From: Sphingomonadales bacterium UBA2683
GTDB taxonomy: Bacteria > Pseudomonadota > Alphaproteobacteria > Sphingomonadales > Sphingomonadaceae
Direction of reading: 5' to 3'
Assembly (NCBI GenBank): GCA_002354635.1
Contig: DELZ01000002.1
Coordinates: 372,001 to 436,000, forward strand
Length of the DNA: 64,000 nt
Shown: positions 16,992 to 25,501 of the stretch, piece after piece
Numbering within the stretch: the first letter of the stretch is position 1
Layout: every line of letters begins with the position of its first letter
Position numbers and translations under genes: made by a program
The notes under the pieces: model-generated
What the model saw: the letters and a program-made list of their open reading frames with translations, nothing else
Told to the model about the DNA's origin: nothing
Databases searched by the model: none

Positions 16992-18278
16992 TCAGTCACA
17001 GGCGCGGTGCAGCTGTTGACCCAGCCAGGCTGCCACCAGGCACATCGCCGCAACCAGCAGCAGCTGTTCGGTCGTGGAAACGCCGAGCAAGCTGAGCCCG
17101 AGGGCAGCGAGCGCACCCAGCACCATGCAGCCGGAATTGACTACATTATTGGCCGCAATGGTCCGCGCGGTCTGGCTGATGTCGACGGTCGTGGTAAGAA
17201 AGGCATATAGCGGCACCACGAACATGCCACCGAATATCGATACTCCGCCCAGGGTACCGAGCAGTGCCCAGGCGCCATCATGGACGATAAATGTTTCAAA
17301 CGTGTACAACTGGCCTGCAGGCAAGCCCTGCCAGCTGCGGGCAATGAAGTAGAGAATCAGCACGAACACCCCCATCAGGATGACGCTGCCCGGAGCAAAG
17401 CGCGCAGAGACTTCGCTCTTCAGCAGGCGATTCACGAGAATGGAGCCAATTGCAATGCCCATTGAAAACACGCCCAGAAAGAGGCTGGCAACTTCGGGTG
17501 TCGCGGTTAGAACATTCTCGACCAGCGGCGGAAACTGGATGATCATGACCGATCCGATCGTCCAGAAAAAGCTGATGGCAATGATCGCCAGATAGAGCCG
17601 ACGCACGTGCAATGTCGCCGAAATTAGCCGAATTGACGAGCGGACAAAATTGAAATCGATTTTCTCGACCTCTTTTTGCGCCGGTGCCGGCGGCATGAAC
17701 TGGGCGGCCACACGGCCGATCAGCGCGACGAGAAAGACCGTGACCACCGCTATCTCGACGCCGTTACCATCGCGATCGATGATAATGCCGCCAAGGATCG
17801 TTCCTGCCAGAATGGCGATATAGGTGCCAGCTTCGACCAGTCCGGTTCCCCCGAGTACCTCGTCTTTCTGCAGATGTTGGGGAAGAACGGCATATTTGAT
17901 GGGACCGAAAAAGGTGGATTGCAGACCCAGGAGAAACAGCGCGGTCAGCATGATCGGAATATTGTGCAGCCAAAGGCCAATCCCGCCAATCACGGCAATG
18001 AATATCTCCAGCGTTTTGACGAAACGTGTAATCCGCGCCTTGTCGTAATTGTCGGCCAACTGTCCGGCGAGAGAGGAAAAGAGGAAAAACGGCAGGATGA
18101 ACAGCCCGGAGGCGAGGGCATTGAACGCGAAATCCTCGGATTCACTCTCGTAAATGCCATAGGTCACCAGGATGACCATCGAGAATTTGAACAGATTGTC
18201 GTTAAATGCCCCGAGCAACTGCGTCAGGAACAGGGGCAAAAACCGTCTCGTTCGCAGCAAATGCGCCGTATTTTGCAT
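16992..18278 (-). CDS. MFS transporter, LplT-like
   Basis: 428-residue major facilitator superfamily protein with about 12 membrane segments. The opening FLTQLLGAFNDNLFKFSMVI and FFGPIKYAVLPQHL match the LplT lysophospholipid flippase family, whose E. coli member brings 2-acyl-glycerophospholipids to the Aas acyltransferase. In many bacteria this domain is fused to an acyltransferase and acyl-ACP synthetase; here it stands alone. I chose ATG 18278 (MQNTAHLLRTRRFL); frames to 18323 and 18383 are possible. It is divergent from pgsA, which also acts on phospholipids. Confidence 0.85.
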   Translation of the reverse strand: MQNTAHLLRTRRFLPLFLTQLLGAFNDNLFKFSMVILVTYGIYESESEDFAFNALASGLFILPFFLFSSLAGQLADNYDKARITRFVKTLEIFIAVIGGIGLWLHNIPIMLTALFLLGLQSTFFGPIKYAVLPQHLQKDEVLGGTGLVEAGTYIAILAGTILGGIIIDRDGNGVEIAVVTVFLVALIGRVAAQFMPPAPAQKEVEKIDFNFVRSSIRLISATLHVRRLYLAIIAISFFWTIGSVMIIQFPPLVENVLTATPEVASLFLGVFSMGIAIGSILVNRLLKSEVSARFAPGSVILMGVFVLILYFIARSWQGLPAGQLYTFETFIVHDGAWALLGTLGGVSIFGGMFVVPLYAFLTTTVDISQTARTIAANNVVNSGCMVLGALAALGLSLLGVSTTEQLLLVAAMCLVAAWLGQQLHRACD

Positions 18279-18452
18279 AAAGTGAAAATCTCTGTTCGAG
18301 GAGGAAAGGAAGCGTTTCGCCATCCTTAGCCCATTCAGCCTTGGCGTCAACTCGACGGCAAATTCGCCATTTGGTACACGCATCGTGAATTCGATCGATA
18401 ATTGGCTGAATCAATTTTCATTTTGGGCAAATCCGTTTATGCGAAAGCCGCG

Positions 18453-19025
18453 ATGCTTAATTTGCCGAACATATTGACACTCTCGCGGATATTTGCGGTA
18501 CCGATCCTGGTGTTTCTGCTCTGGCCGAATTTTGATCCGCCGCGTCTGCAGCCCTTGCCGATCGATTATCTGCTGGCCTTCGGACTCTATTGCCTGATGG
18601 CGGTTACCGATTATTTCGACGGCTATCTGGCCCGGACGCAGGGGACCGTTTCCAAGCTCGGCATCTTCCTCGATCCGATTGCCGACAAGATCATGGTCGC
18701 TGCGGTGGTTCTGATGCTGATCTTCACCCGGGACATCGACGGATGGCACGCAATCGCGGCAATCGTCATCCTGTTGCGTGAAATCATGGTATCCGGTTTG
18801 CGTGAATTTCTCGCCGGATTGCAGGTCAGCGTTCCGGTCTCGCAACTGGCCAAATGGAAAACCGGATTTCAGATGATTTCTCTCGGGGCCCTGATATTGG
18901 CCGGTGGCCTGCCGCAGTTCCCGCTCGTGCAAACCGTTGGCCTTTGGACGCTCTGGGCGGCCGCCATATTGACCCTGATCACCGGATGGGATTATCTGCG
19001 GGTCGGCCTGAAGCACATGGACTGA
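18453..19025 (+). CDS. pgsA: CDP-diacylglycerol-glycerol-3-phosphate 3-phosphatidyltransferase
   Basis: 190-residue integral membrane enzyme that makes phosphatidylglycerol phosphate from CDP-diacylglycerol and glycerol-3-phosphate. The CDP-alcohol phosphotransferase signature is complete: DYFDGYLART, then G, then FLDPIADK (D-x2-D-G-x2-A-R-x8-G-x3-D-x3-D). I chose ATG 18453 (MLNLPNILTLSRI), the usual N-terminus. Its TGA overlaps the moaD ATG, so the three genes pgsA-moaD-moaE appear translationally coupled. Confidence 0.95.
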   Translation: MLNLPNILTLSRIFAVPILVFLLWPNFDPPRLQPLPIDYLLAFGLYCLMAVTDYFDGYLARTQGTVSKLGIFLDPIADKIMVAAVVLMLIFTRDIDGWHAIAAIVILLREIMVSGLREFLAGLQVSVPVSQLAKWKTGFQMISLGALILAGGLPQFPLVQTVGLWTLWAAAILTLITGWDYLRVGLKHMD

Positions 19026-19288
19026 TGACAGGGTCTCTCAATATCATCTATTTTGCCTGGGTGCGCGAACGGCTCGGTATCGATCAGGAACAGATCGCCC
19101 TTGCTGACGGGATCGAGACGATCGGCGATATCGTGGCGATGCTTTCGGACCGCGGTGCCGACTATGCAGACATATTCTCAGATGTCGGCAAATTGCGTTT
19201 CGCTCTTGATCAGGATTACGGCCTTCCTGCGACACCGATAGGAGCGGCGCGGGAGCTGGCGATCTTCCCGCCGGTCACCGGCGGATGA
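19025..19288 (+). CDS. moaD: Molybdopterin synthase sulfur carrier subunit
   Basis: 87-residue ubiquitin-like protein ending in the essential Gly-Gly (PPVTGG), the site that becomes a thiocarboxylate and donates sulfur to precursor Z. Start ATG 19025 shares one base with the pgsA stop. It overlaps moaE by four bases (ATGA at 19285). No other moa genes are adjacent. Confidence 0.93.
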   Translation: MTGSLNIIYFAWVRERLGIDQEQIALADGIETIGDIVAMLSDRGADYADIFSDVGKLRFALDQDYGLPATPIGAARELAIFPPVTGG

Positions 19289-19728
19289 TAAAGATCGTCG
19301 TCGGACCGGATGATTTCGATATCGGCGTGGAAACGCAGCAGGTTGCCGGGCAGGGCGGCGGCGCCATTGCCAGCTTTGTCGGCCAGGTCCGCGACGACGG
19401 CAATCTGGCGTCGCTCGAACTGGAACATTATCCGGCGATGACGCAAAAGGCGCTGCGGCAGATCGCCGAAACGGCACTGTCAGAATGGGCGCTGCATGCG
19501 GTCACCATCGTCCACCGTGTCGGCAAACTCGCCGTAGGTGACAATATCGTGCTGGTCGTGACCGGGTCCGATCATCGCGGGGCAGCGATCGAATCCTGCT
19601 CGTTCATCATGGACCGGCTGAAGACCGTAGCGCCGTTCTGGAAGAAGGAAACCGGCACCGACGGCACAACAAAATGGATCGAAGAGAGGGAATCCGATGT
19701 TGCGGCATCGGAAAAATGGCAGAAATAG
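19285..19728 (+). CDS. moaE: Molybdopterin synthase catalytic subunit
   Basis: 147-residue MoaE that, with MoaD, converts precursor Z into molybdopterin. GAIASFVGQVRDD and the active-site stretch VTGSDHRGAAIESCSFIMDRLKT with its Lys residues are visible, and the C-terminal APFWKKE matches the family. The gene overlaps moaD and ends 9 bases before the convergent oxyR stop. Confidence 0.95.
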   Translation: MIKIVVGPDDFDIGVETQQVAGQGGGAIASFVGQVRDDGNLASLELEHYPAMTQKALRQIAETALSEWALHAVTIVHRVGKLAVGDNIVLVVTGSDHRGAAIESCSFIMDRLKTVAPFWKKETGTDGTTKWIEERESDVAASEKWQK

Positions 19729-19737
19729 CGAGGGCCG

Positions 19738-20676
19738 CTAGGCCGTCGCGTCCGGGCTATGGGCTTTTGAGACCCAATTCTGCGCGCCCTTCATGATCTC
19801 GGCCAACAGCTGAAACTCACCCCGTCGCGGGCTGTTCTTGCGCCAGACCAGAGCGATATCGCGTGTTGCCCGGTCGGATTTCAACGGTCGCGCGACGATG
19901 TCGGTATAGTTTAATATGCCGCTGTCGATCGCCATTTTCGGAAGCAGGGTCAGGCCCAGGCCGTTGTCTACCATCTGCACCAAGGTGTGCAGCGAAGTTC
20001 CCATCATCCGGGCGGATGCCCTGAGCTCGGGCCGGTTGCAGGCTGCCAGCGCGTGATCCTTCAGGCAATGGCCGTCTTCCAAAAGCAACAGCTGGGTTTC
20101 GTCTATTTGCGCCGGATCCACCTCTAGCGGGGGATCGCGCGGATCGTTCTTCGGGAAGGCTACCAGAATCTCGTCGCTGAACAGGACTTCCGCTTCGACG
20201 TCACCGCAGGGAAAAGGCTGCGCCAGCAACACGCAATCGGCATGGCCATGGTGCAGGGAATCGCAGGCCGCCTGACTGGTTTCCTCTTTCAGATAGAGCT
20301 TCAGTTCCGGTCGTTCCTTGCGCAATTGCGGCAGCAGTCGCGGCAGAAGAAAGGGTGCTATGGTCGGGATGACACTCATCCTGATATCGCCGGCCAGCGG
20401 CTTGCCGGCGGATCGCGCCATTTCCGACAGTTCTTCGGCTTCGCGCAGGATTCGGTAGGCCTTTTCTACCATCTGGTTGCCCAGTTCAGTGAAACGGACG
20501 ACCCTGCGTGTGCGTTCGACCAGCACGATATCGAGCAGGGCTTCCAGTTCCTTGATACCCGCTGACAGTGTAGACTGGGTAACGAAGCAGGACTCAGCCG
20601 CCTTGCCAAAATGGCCATGTTCCTTCAGCGCCACCAGATATTGCAACTGTTTGAGTGTCGGTAGATAGGTCGACAT
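19738..20676 (-). CDS. oxyR: OxyR, LysR-type peroxide-sensing activator
   Basis: 312-residue LysR-family regulator. The N-terminal winged helix (LKQLQYLVALKEHGHFGKAAE, about 8-28) is followed by a LysR substrate domain that keeps both redox cysteines: Cys204 in GHCLKD and Cys213, nine residues apart as Cys199/Cys208 in E. coli OxyR. Oxidation by H2O2 should form the disulfide and switch the protein to activation. katG, a classic target, is in the window at 39.7-41.9 kb. A 22-bp inverted repeat lies just upstream of its start codon. Confidence 0.93.
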   Translation of the reverse strand: MSTYLPTLKQLQYLVALKEHGHFGKAAESCFVTQSTLSAGIKELEALLDIVLVERTRRVVRFTELGNQMVEKAYRILREAEELSEMARSAGKPLAGDIRMSVIPTIAPFLLPRLLPQLRKERPELKLYLKEETSQAACDSLHHGHADCVLLAQPFPCGDVEAEVLFSDEILVAFPKNDPRDPPLEVDPAQIDETQLLLLEDGHCLKDHALAACNRPELRASARMMGTSLHTLVQMVDNGLGLTLLPKMAIDSGILNYTDIVARPLKSDRATRDIALVWRKNSPRRGEFQLLAEIMKGAQNWVSKAHSPDATA

Positions 20677-20689
20677 TATCGAGGCTTTC

Positions 20690-20711
20690 GATCAATACTA
20701 ATAGATTGATC
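20690..20711. promoter_or_regulatory. 22-bp inverted repeat upstream of oxyR, candidate OxyR operator
   Basis: GATCAAT (20690-20696) and ATTGATC (20705-20711) are perfect inverted arms around an 8-base spacer, 14 bases before the oxyR start codon and about 120 bases before cysE, in an AT-rich region. Position and symmetry fit an autoregulatory LysR-type site; binding is inferred. Confidence 0.55.
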
Positions 20712-20829
20712 TAATATAGTGATTATAATTGAATTGAAAAGTCACATTTGAAATCAGTTGCAAAAAAAGACTGGAAATAGGGTCTTGTCGTGCCTAGTTT
20801 AGAGCTTCGGCAACATCCGGAGGAAAATT

Positions 20830-21534
20830 ATGTTTCGGGAACTGGGCGCTTATCTGGATTCCATCAAGGCGCGCGATCCGGCTCCGCGATCGCGCTGGGA
20901 AGTGCTGCTGTATCCGGGTGTGCTGGCAATCGGCATGCATCGACTGGCGCATTGGCTGTTCCGGGGAGAACTTTATTTCTTCGCCCGGTTGATCAACCAC
21001 TTGGCACGATTTCTGACCGCAATCGATATCCATCCCGGTGCAAAAATCGGCCGGCATCTGTTTATCGACCATGGCTTTACCGTGATCGGCGAGACCGCTC
21101 AAATCGGCGATAACGTAACCATCTATCAATGTGTGACGCTGGGCGGCACCAATCCGACTAGCGGCGTTGGTGGCAAGCGCCATCCGACCATTGAAGACAA
21201 TGTTATCTTGGGCTCCGGCGCGCAGGTGCTCGGCCCGATCACAGTCGGACAAAGAGCCCGCGTCGGTGCAAATGCGGTTGTTACCCAGGATGTTCCCGAA
21301 GGGGCCACGATGGTTGGCGTCCGCGCCCGTCCGACTCTGGTAGAGGCCAAGCAATATCAGAAGGACTTCGTTCCCTACGGAACACCGTGCAGCGAAATTT
21401 TCGATCCATCGACGCAGAAGCTCGAAATTTTGCAATGCGAAATGGAGCAACTGCAAAAACGTCTTGCGGCTTTTGCCAAAGAGCGGAACGGGGACGAGGA
21501 TGATAGCGAGACTAAGGGACGCGATAGCGCCTGA
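20830..21534 (+). CDS. cysE: Serine O-acetyltransferase
   Basis: 234-residue enzyme making O-acetylserine, the first step of cysteine synthesis. An N-terminal helical SATase domain is followed by a left-handed beta-helix of hexapeptide repeats (about 60-190) including DIHPGAKIG, IDHGFTVIGETAQIG and VTLGGT with the catalytic His. GGAGGA lies six bases before ATG 20830. It overlaps the DUF2794 gene by one base and is divergent from oxyR, a plausible link between thiol supply and peroxide defence. Confidence 0.95.
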   Translation: MFRELGAYLDSIKARDPAPRSRWEVLLYPGVLAIGMHRLAHWLFRGELYFFARLINHLARFLTAIDIHPGAKIGRHLFIDHGFTVIGETAQIGDNVTIYQCVTLGGTNPTSGVGGKRHPTIEDNVILGSGAQVLGPITVGQRARVGANAVVTQDVPEGATMVGVRARPTLVEAKQYQKDFVPYGTPCSEIFDPSTQKLEILQCEMEQLQKRLAAFAKERNGDEDDSETKGRDSA

Positions 21535-21887
21535 TGCGCTTCACGGATTCCAATGTCTCGGCCTTTCCGCAGCGAGGCATCCCTTCGCAAGTGGGTTTTG
21601 AGCGGCGGGAACTGGACCGCATTCTCAACCTCTACGGACGCATGGTCGCGGCCGGGCACTGGAAAGACTATGCAATGGATATGCGCCGCGATGTGGCGAT
21701 ATTTGCCGCCTTTCGCCGGGCGTCGGAGCGTCCGCAGATGCGGATCGAGAAACGGCCCGCCGAACGCAACCGTCAGGGAATGTGGTCCTTGCACGGCGAA
21801 CAGGGGCAGATCCTGAAGCGTGGCCACGATCTGTCTGGCGTACTCGCACCGGTCGAGCGGAAGCTGTTGAAACTGGTGGCCGACTAG
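21534..21887 (+). CDS. DUF2794 family protein
   Basis: 117-residue soluble protein of the DUF2794 family, known only from Alphaproteobacteria and without assigned function. Recognisable stretches are ELDRILNLYGRMVAAGHWKDYAMD and FAAFRRASERPQMRIEKRP. It starts within the cysE stop (TGATG), so it is probably co-translated with cysE. Confidence 0.85.
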   Translation: MRFTDSNVSAFPQRGIPSQVGFERRELDRILNLYGRMVAAGHWKDYAMDMRRDVAIFAAFRRASERPQMRIEKRPAERNRQGMWSLHGEQGQILKRGHDLSGVLAPVERKLLKLVAD

Positions 21888-21899
21888 TCGATATGTTGC

Positions 21900-21925
21900 G
21901 ACCGGCTGCTATTATTCAGCCGGTC
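21900..21925. terminator. Hairpin between convergent DUF2794 and phoB genes
   Basis: GACCGGCTG (21900-21908) and CAGCCGGTC (21917-21925) are perfect 9-bp arms with an 8-base loop, located between two convergent stops. Neither side has a long T run, so it is a terminator-like hairpin rather than a canonical one. Confidence 0.5.
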
Positions 21926-21931
21926 AGAAAA

Positions 21932-22633
21932 CTAGCCTTCCGCGGCATCCGTATCGAGCGCATAGCCCGCTGATCGAACCGTGCGAATGATATCGGAGCG
22001 GCCGTTGGCGTTGAGCGCCTTGCGCAGCCGCCGGATATGGACATCGACCGTGCGCAGTTCGATATCACTGTCCTGGCCCCAGACACTGTCGAGCAGACGC
22101 TCGCGTGAAAATACCCAGTTGGGGTGTTCCAGAAAATGGCGGAGCAGGCGAAATTCGGTTGGTCCCAGCGGGATAGTGTTGCCGGCGCGTTTGACCTTGT
22201 GTCCCACCGTGTCCATTTCCAGATCGCCAAAATTCAGCTTTTCCCCGGCCAGTGCAGGACGGACCCGGCGCAGCACGGCCTTGACCCGCGCGATCAGTTC
22301 CCGGGGGCTGAACGGCTTGGTGATATAATCGTCGGCACCGGTTTCGAGGCCGCGGATCTTGTCTTCCTCTTCGCCCCGGGCGGTCAGCATGATGATGGGG
22401 ATATTTGCGGTTTCGGACGATCGCCGCAAACGGCGGCAGACTTCGATTCCGGACAGGCTTTCCAGCATCCAGTCAAGCAGGATTACGTCCGGCCGATGTT
22501 CCTGCACCAGCAGCAGCGCTTCCTCGCCATCCGGCGTGTGGATCACATCATATTCTTCTTTTTTGAAGTTCCAGCTTAGCAGCTCGGCGAGCGCGGCATC
22601 GTCTTCAACAAGCAGTAATTTGGCATTTGGCAT
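21932..22633 (-). CDS. phoB: PhoB, phosphate-regulon response regulator
   Basis: 233-residue OmpR/PhoB-family regulator. The receiver domain has the acidic pocket E10-D11-D12, phospho-acceptor Asp54 (VILLDWMLE) and the conserved Lys in YITKPFSP; the C-terminal winged helix (about 130-228) binds Pho boxes. Last gene of the phoR-pstSCAB-phoU-phoB series; its ATG overlaps the phoU stop by one base. Confidence 0.96.
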   Translation of the reverse strand: MPNAKLLLVEDDAALAELLSWNFKKEEYDVIHTPDGEEALLLVQEHRPDVILLDWMLESLSGIEVCRRLRRSSETANIPIIMLTARGEEEDKIRGLETGADDYITKPFSPRELIARVKAVLRRVRPALAGEKLNFGDLEMDTVGHKVKRAGNTIPLGPTEFRLLRHFLEHPNWVFSRERLLDSVWGQDSDIELRTVDVHIRRLRKALNANGRSDIIRTVRSAGYALDTDAAEG

Positions 22634-23361
22634 CAGTCGGTTCCGTCGCTTGTCTCGTCATCGATCGGTGTCGTCGGATTCTCGCCCCGGGTGCGCTCGG
22701 GCATCGGCTCGCCGGTCGCGGCAAAATAGACCATTTCCGCAACATTGGTCGCATGGTCACCAATCCGTTCCAGATTCTTGGCAATGAACAGCAGATGCGC
22801 CGCTTCGCCGATATCCTTCGGATTCTCGATCATATGGGTGATCACGGCGCGAAAGATGCTGTTGTAGAAATCGTCAACGATCTGGTCACGCCGGTTTACT
22901 TCCATGGCCAGTTCGGCATCGCGCCGGGCAAAGGCATCGAGGGAGTCGCGGACCAGTTCGCTGGCGATTTTCGACATCGACGGCAGCAGAGAGATAGGCC
23001 TGAGCCGGTGGGTCTGGGTAACCAGCGGAACCCGCTTGGCAATATTTTTCGCATAGTCGCCAATCCGCTCGACCACTCCCGATATCTTGAACGTCGCGAT
23101 CAGTTCCCGCAGGTCATCGGCCATCGGTGCGCGGAGCGCGATGGTCTGGAAGGTCAGTTCGTCGATCCGTTTTTCCAGGTCGTCGATCAGCTTGTCTTCG
23201 CGGACCACTTCCGCTGCCAGATCGAGATCGCTGTTTTCCAGCGCGCGCATCGCCTTGGCAATCGCCTGTTCGCTGCGCCCGCCGATTTCGGCGACCATGC
23301 CCCGCAATTCATTGATATCGGAATCGAAGGCTTTGACGGTATGTTCTGTGCCACTATTCAC
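22633..23361 (-). CDS. phoU: PhoU, phosphate signalling adaptor
   Basis: 242-residue all-helical PhoU with two repeats of the three-helix unit, each with a metal-binding motif (EKRIDELTFQTIALRAP and the later NPKDIGEAAHLLFIAKNLERIGDHATN). It couples PstSCAB transport to PhoR and keeps the pathway off when phosphate is plentiful. Lies between pstB (26-base gap) and phoB (overlap). Confidence 0.96.
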   Translation of the reverse strand: MNSGTEHTVKAFDSDINELRGMVAEIGGRSEQAIAKAMRALENSDLDLAAEVVREDKLIDDLEKRIDELTFQTIALRAPMADDLRELIATFKISGVVERIGDYAKNIAKRVPLVTQTHRLRPISLLPSMSKIASELVRDSLDAFARRDAELAMEVNRRDQIVDDFYNSIFRAVITHMIENPKDIGEAAHLLFIAKNLERIGDHATNVAEMVYFAATGEPMPERTRGENPTTPIDDETSDGTD

Positions 23362-23387
23362 TGTTCTTGTTCCTAATCATCGATAAG

Positions 23388-24230
23388 TCAGCCGTAGCGA
23401 CCGGTGATATAATCCCGCGTTTTTTCTTCCCGCGGATTGGTGAAAATATCGGTCGTTTCGCCATATTCCACCAGGGTGCCCAGATGAAAAAAGGCTGTTT
23501 TTTGGGAAACGCGTGCGGCTTGCTGCATATTATGTGTCACGATCACAATAGCATATTTGCCGCGCAATTCGTGAATTAGTTCTTCGATCTTGGCGGTGGC
23601 GATCGGATCGAGCGCCGAGCAGGGCTCGTCCATCAGGATCACTTCCGGATCAACCGCAATCGCGCGGGCAATGCACAGGCGCTGCTGCTGGCCACCCGAC
23701 AGGGCGGTGCCGCTGTCCTGCAGCCGGTCTTTCACTTCGCCCCAGAGCCCGGCGCGCTGCAGCGAGGATTCGACGATCTCGTCCAGGTCTTCCTTGCCGG
23801 TCGCAAGCCCGTGGATACGCGGGCCATAAGCGATATTGTCATAGATCGACTTGGGGAAGGGGTTGGGTTTCTGGAACACCATTCCGACCCGGGCGCGCAA
23901 CTGCACGACATCCATTCGCGAAGCATAGATGTCCTCGCCCTCCAGCTTGATCTCGCCGGTGACGCGCGCGATCGGGATGGTATCGTTCATCCGGTTCATG
24001 CAGCGCAGAAAAGTCGACTTGCCGCAGCCGGACGGACCGATGAACGCGGTGACAGCGTCCATGTTCACGTCGATGGACACATCGTTGATCGCCTGCTTGT
24101 CACCATAGAAAACGTCAACATTGCGCGCCGTCATCTTCGGCGTTCCGCTTTCGTTGGTTATGCCTGTTGGGGCCGAATCTGTCATAGTTACGCTTTCGCT
24201 CGGTTCGAGTATTTTCTGATCTTCATTCAT
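23388..24230 (-). CDS. pstB: PstB, phosphate ABC transporter ATPase
   Basis: 280-residue ABC ATPase. Walker A GPSGCGKST, Q-loop, signature LSGGQQQRL and Walker B VILMDEPCSALDP are all present, along with the PstB-specific CMNRMND. The N-terminal 30 residues are an extension with many Ser/Thr. It powers PstCA. Confidence 0.97.
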   Translation of the reverse strand: MNEDQKILEPSESVTMTDSAPTGITNESGTPKMTARNVDVFYGDKQAINDVSIDVNMDAVTAFIGPSGCGKSTFLRCMNRMNDTIPIARVTGEIKLEGEDIYASRMDVVQLRARVGMVFQKPNPFPKSIYDNIAYGPRIHGLATGKEDLDEIVESSLQRAGLWGEVKDRLQDSGTALSGGQQQRLCIARAIAVDPEVILMDEPCSALDPIATAKIEELIHELRGKYAIVIVTHNMQQAARVSQKTAFFHLGTLVEYGETTDIFTNPREEKTRDYITGRYG

Positions 24231-24238
24231 CGGCCCGC

Positions 24239-25501
24239 CTACCAGCGCGTTTCAAAACGATTGCGAAGATAAATGGCCAGTGCATTCATCACCAGAAGGA
24301 ACAATAATAGCACAATGATGGCCGCCGATGTTTTCTCGACAAAGCCGCGATCGACCTCGTCGGACCACAGAAAAATCTGCACCGGCAACACGGTGGCCGG
24401 ATCGGTAATCCCGCTCGGCGGTGTGGCGATGAACGCGCGCATCCCGATCATCAAGAGGGGCGCGGTCTCGCCCAGCGCCCGGGCCATCCCGATAATGGTT
24501 CCGGTCAATATACCGGGCAGGGCGAGCGGCAGAACATGGTGGAATACGACCTGTAGCGGGCTGGCACCGATACCCAGAGCCGCCTCGCGGATCGAGGGCG
24601 GGACCGATTTGACCGCATTGCGGCCCGAAATAACAATCACCGGCATGGTCATCAGGGCCAGCGTCAGGCCGCCGACCAGCGCTCCCGATCGCGGCATGCC
24701 GAAAAAGTTCAGGAACACCGCCAGGCCAAGCAGGCCGAAAATGATAGAGGGGACAGCGGCCAGATTGTTGATCGATACCTCGATCAGGTCGGTCAGCCGG
24801 TTTTTCGGCGCATATTCCTCGAGATAGAGCGCCGCCAGTACGCCCACGGGGAATGCCAGCATCAGGGTCACGATCATCGTGATCAGCGATCCCTTGAATG
24901 CCCCCCAGATGCCGACCTGCATCGGGTCGGTGGCATCCGAATTGCTCAGGAAATTCCAGTTGAAGCCGGTCGAGAGCTGGTCGCCCAGTCGCCGGACCTG
25001 TTCCTCGGCCCCGGCAGTGCCCTCGTCCTTATAGGCGACGTCTATCTCCGAAACGACCGGCAGATAAACCGTGGCTTTCCGCTCGACAATGTCCGGATCG
25101 TTCAGGATTTCGGCGCTTACGGCCGTCCATCCGCCGGGAGAGAACAGATCTGTACCGTCCTGGCCATATTGAATTTCAATGCTGCTATCGACAATGTCGC
25201 GCAACCCCATGACCTGCAAATTGGCCTCGGCATTCGGGCCTTCAAACTGGCTCGGGGACGCACCGCTGGTGACGGCAGGAAAATCGATCACCACCGGCAA
25301 TTCGGTCTGGGCGAAACCGCGGAATCCGTTGCCCACCATAACCACGAGCAAAAAGGCCAGAAAGCCGGCGGACAGCGCGATTGCGACAATTCCCATCGCC
25401 TTGAACCGGCGCTCGGCGGCATAGCGGCCAGCGATGCGTTTCTGCATTTCCGCGCCTTGCCAGTCGGTTGGACGGCGGCTGGTGTCGGTGAGACTATTCA
25501 T
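24239..25501 (-). CDS. pstA: PstA, phosphate ABC transporter permease (long form)
   Basis: 420-residue inner-membrane permease. The C-terminal 280 residues hold the BPD_transp_1 domain with the EAA loop (REAALGIGASPLQVV). An N-terminal extension with one membrane helix and a periplasmic segment (DUF3333-like, about 25-170) makes it longer than E. coli PstA (296 residues); this form is common in Alphaproteobacteria. Overlaps the pstC stop by 8 bases. Confidence 0.94.
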   Translation of the reverse strand: MNSLTDTSRRPTDWQGAEMQKRIAGRYAAERRFKAMGIVAIALSAGFLAFLLVVMVGNGFRGFAQTELPVVIDFPAVTSGASPSQFEGPNAEANLQVMGLRDIVDSSIEIQYGQDGTDLFSPGGWTAVSAEILNDPDIVERKATVYLPVVSEIDVAYKDEGTAGAEEQVRRLGDQLSTGFNWNFLSNSDATDPMQVGIWGAFKGSLITMIVTLMLAFPVGVLAALYLEEYAPKNRLTDLIEVSINNLAAVPSIIFGLLGLAVFLNFFGMPRSGALVGGLTLALMTMPVIVISGRNAVKSVPPSIREAALGIGASPLQVVFHHVLPLALPGILTGTIIGMARALGETAPLLMIGMRAFIATPPSGITDPATVLPVQIFLWSDEVDRGFVEKTSAAIIVLLLFLLVMNALAIYLRNRFETRW

